Origin: an uncultured Polymorphobacter sp. | Lineage (GTDB): Bacteria; Pseudomonadota; Alphaproteobacteria; Sphingomonadales; Sphingomonadaceae | Length of the DNA: 5,696 nucleotides | Assembly: GCA_937871645.1 (NCBI GenBank) | Contig: CALMPZ010000124.1 | Coordinates: 1 to 5,696, forward strand | Direction of reading: 5' to 3' | In this document: piece by piece, positions 5,219 through 5,696 of the stretch | Numbering within the stretch: position 1 is the stretch's first letter | Layout: the number at the start of each line of letters is the position of its first letter | Notes under the pieces: generated by a model | Databases searched by the model: none | What the model was told of the DNA's origin: nothing | The model's input: the letters and a program-made list of their open reading frames with translations, nothing else | Program-made: the position numbers and the translations under genes

Positions 5219-5696
5219 GCAAAACTTCCGGCGTGAAACCCGTCCTCGACGCTTACCGCGCGCTGCTTGCCAGCCACGAACTGCGTCCCGATCCCGAACA
5301 GGCGGCCGCCGCCGCACGGCTCGACGCGCTGGCTACCGCGCTGGCCGCACCGCTGGCGCGCGGCGGGTTGCTCGGCAAATTGTTCAAGTCGACACCGCCG
5401 CCAACGCCGCGCGGCGTCTATCTTTGGGGTGCGGTCGGGCGCGGCAAATCGATGTTGATGGACCTGTTCTACGGCGCGGCGGCGGTCGCGCCCAAGCGTC
5501 GCGTGCATTTCCACGAATTCATGCTCGATATCCATGCGGCGATCCACGCGCACCGCGAAAAGTCAGGCGATGACCCTATTCCCGTCGTGGCAGCGCAGGT
5601 CGCGGCCTCGGCGCGGTTGCTGTGCTTCGACGAGTTGCAGGTGCGTGATGTGGCGGATGCGGCGATCCTGTCGCGGCTGTTCACCGCGCTGTTCGA
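5215..5696 (+). CDS. zapE: ZapE/AFG1-family ATPase, partial (N-terminal part)
   Basis: ZapE is an AFG1-like P-loop ATPase associated with cell division (Z-ring) in bacteria and with mitochondrial protein quality control in eukaryotes. The gene starts at GTG 5215, overlapping the thioesterase TGA as GTGA, and runs off the window; the first 160 residues are present of the roughly 370 usual for the family. Family hallmarks are DAYRALLASHELRPDPEQ (12-29), RGVYLWGAVGRGKSMLMDLF (66-85) with Walker A G72-S79 (K78 binding phosphate), RVHFHEFM (96-103) and LLCFDELQVRDVADAAILSR (135-154) with Walker B D139-E140. No frameshift is visible. The stop-start overlap implies translational coupling to the thioesterase. 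In many alphaproteobacteria this gene precedes malate dehydrogenase, which would extend the TCA-cycle context beyond the window, but that is not visible here. Confidence 0.93.
   Translation, partial: MSKTSGVKPVLDAYRALLASHELRPDPEQAAAAARLDALATALAAPLARGGLLGKLFKSTPPPTPRGVYLWGAVGRGKSMLMDLFYGAAAVAPKRRVHFHEFMLDIHAAIHAHREKSGDDPIPVVAAQVAASARLLCFDELQVRDVADAAILSRLFTALF

Noticed and set aside
4915..5553. Minus-strand 212-codon ORF opposite the thioesterase and zapE
   Set aside because: Shadow of two well-supported plus-strand genes; no domain seen.

Overview
The window looks like chromosomal DNA from a high-GC alphaproteobacterium, most likely a sphingomonad. This rests on the form of SdhB, on the ZapE-type ATPase next to a PaaI-type thioesterase, and on a class of intracellular PHB depolymerase common in that group. 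The assignment comes from protein recognition, not from a database search. All genes from about 750 onward share GC-rich codon use. The first ~740 bases are clearly AT-rich (22 G/C in the 60 bases 121-180) and look foreign.

Layout. (1) 1-750: a 17-T homopolymer, then one AT-rich ORF of unknown function (31-609), then a short AT-rich spacer. (2) 752-1274, minus strand: a complete RelBE-type toxin-antitoxin pair. The RelE toxin is very close to the E. coli protein and keeps its catalytic residues. The antitoxin has a Phd/YefM(StbD)-like N-terminus. Its promoter has a consensus -35 box and is overlaid by three 12-bp phased repeats; the predicted transcript start falls on the A of the antitoxin ATG. 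(3) 1400-2185, plus: sdhB, the iron-sulfur subunit of succinate dehydrogenase, without sdhA directly upstream. (4) 2186-2606: a gene-free gap between convergent genes, filled almost entirely by an imperfect inverted repeat (arms ~110 bp) with nested hairpins sharing a GGCTTTGCC core. (5) 2607-3824, minus: phaZ, an intracellular PHB depolymerase. Its divergent intergenic region (3825-3988) carries dyads and a TGC-rich motif. (6) 3989-4657, plus: a glutathione S-transferase family protein, followed by a small Rho-independent terminator. (7) 4745-5218, plus: a hotdog-fold PaaI-type thioesterase, overlapping by 4 nt the start of zapE (5215 onward), which runs off the window.

How it fits together. 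SdhB belongs to the TCA cycle and respiratory chain, and PhaZ mobilises stored polyhydroxybutyrate, which feeds acetyl-CoA into the same cycle. The thioesterase and zapE form a tight translational unit. The toxin-antitoxin pair and the AT-rich orphan look like accessory DNA placed immediately upstream of sdhB. I found no CRISPR array, tRNA, rRNA or transposase, and no clear new multi-gene system. The least explained features are the AT-rich orphan, the phased-repeat leaderless TA promoter and the large nested inverted repeat.
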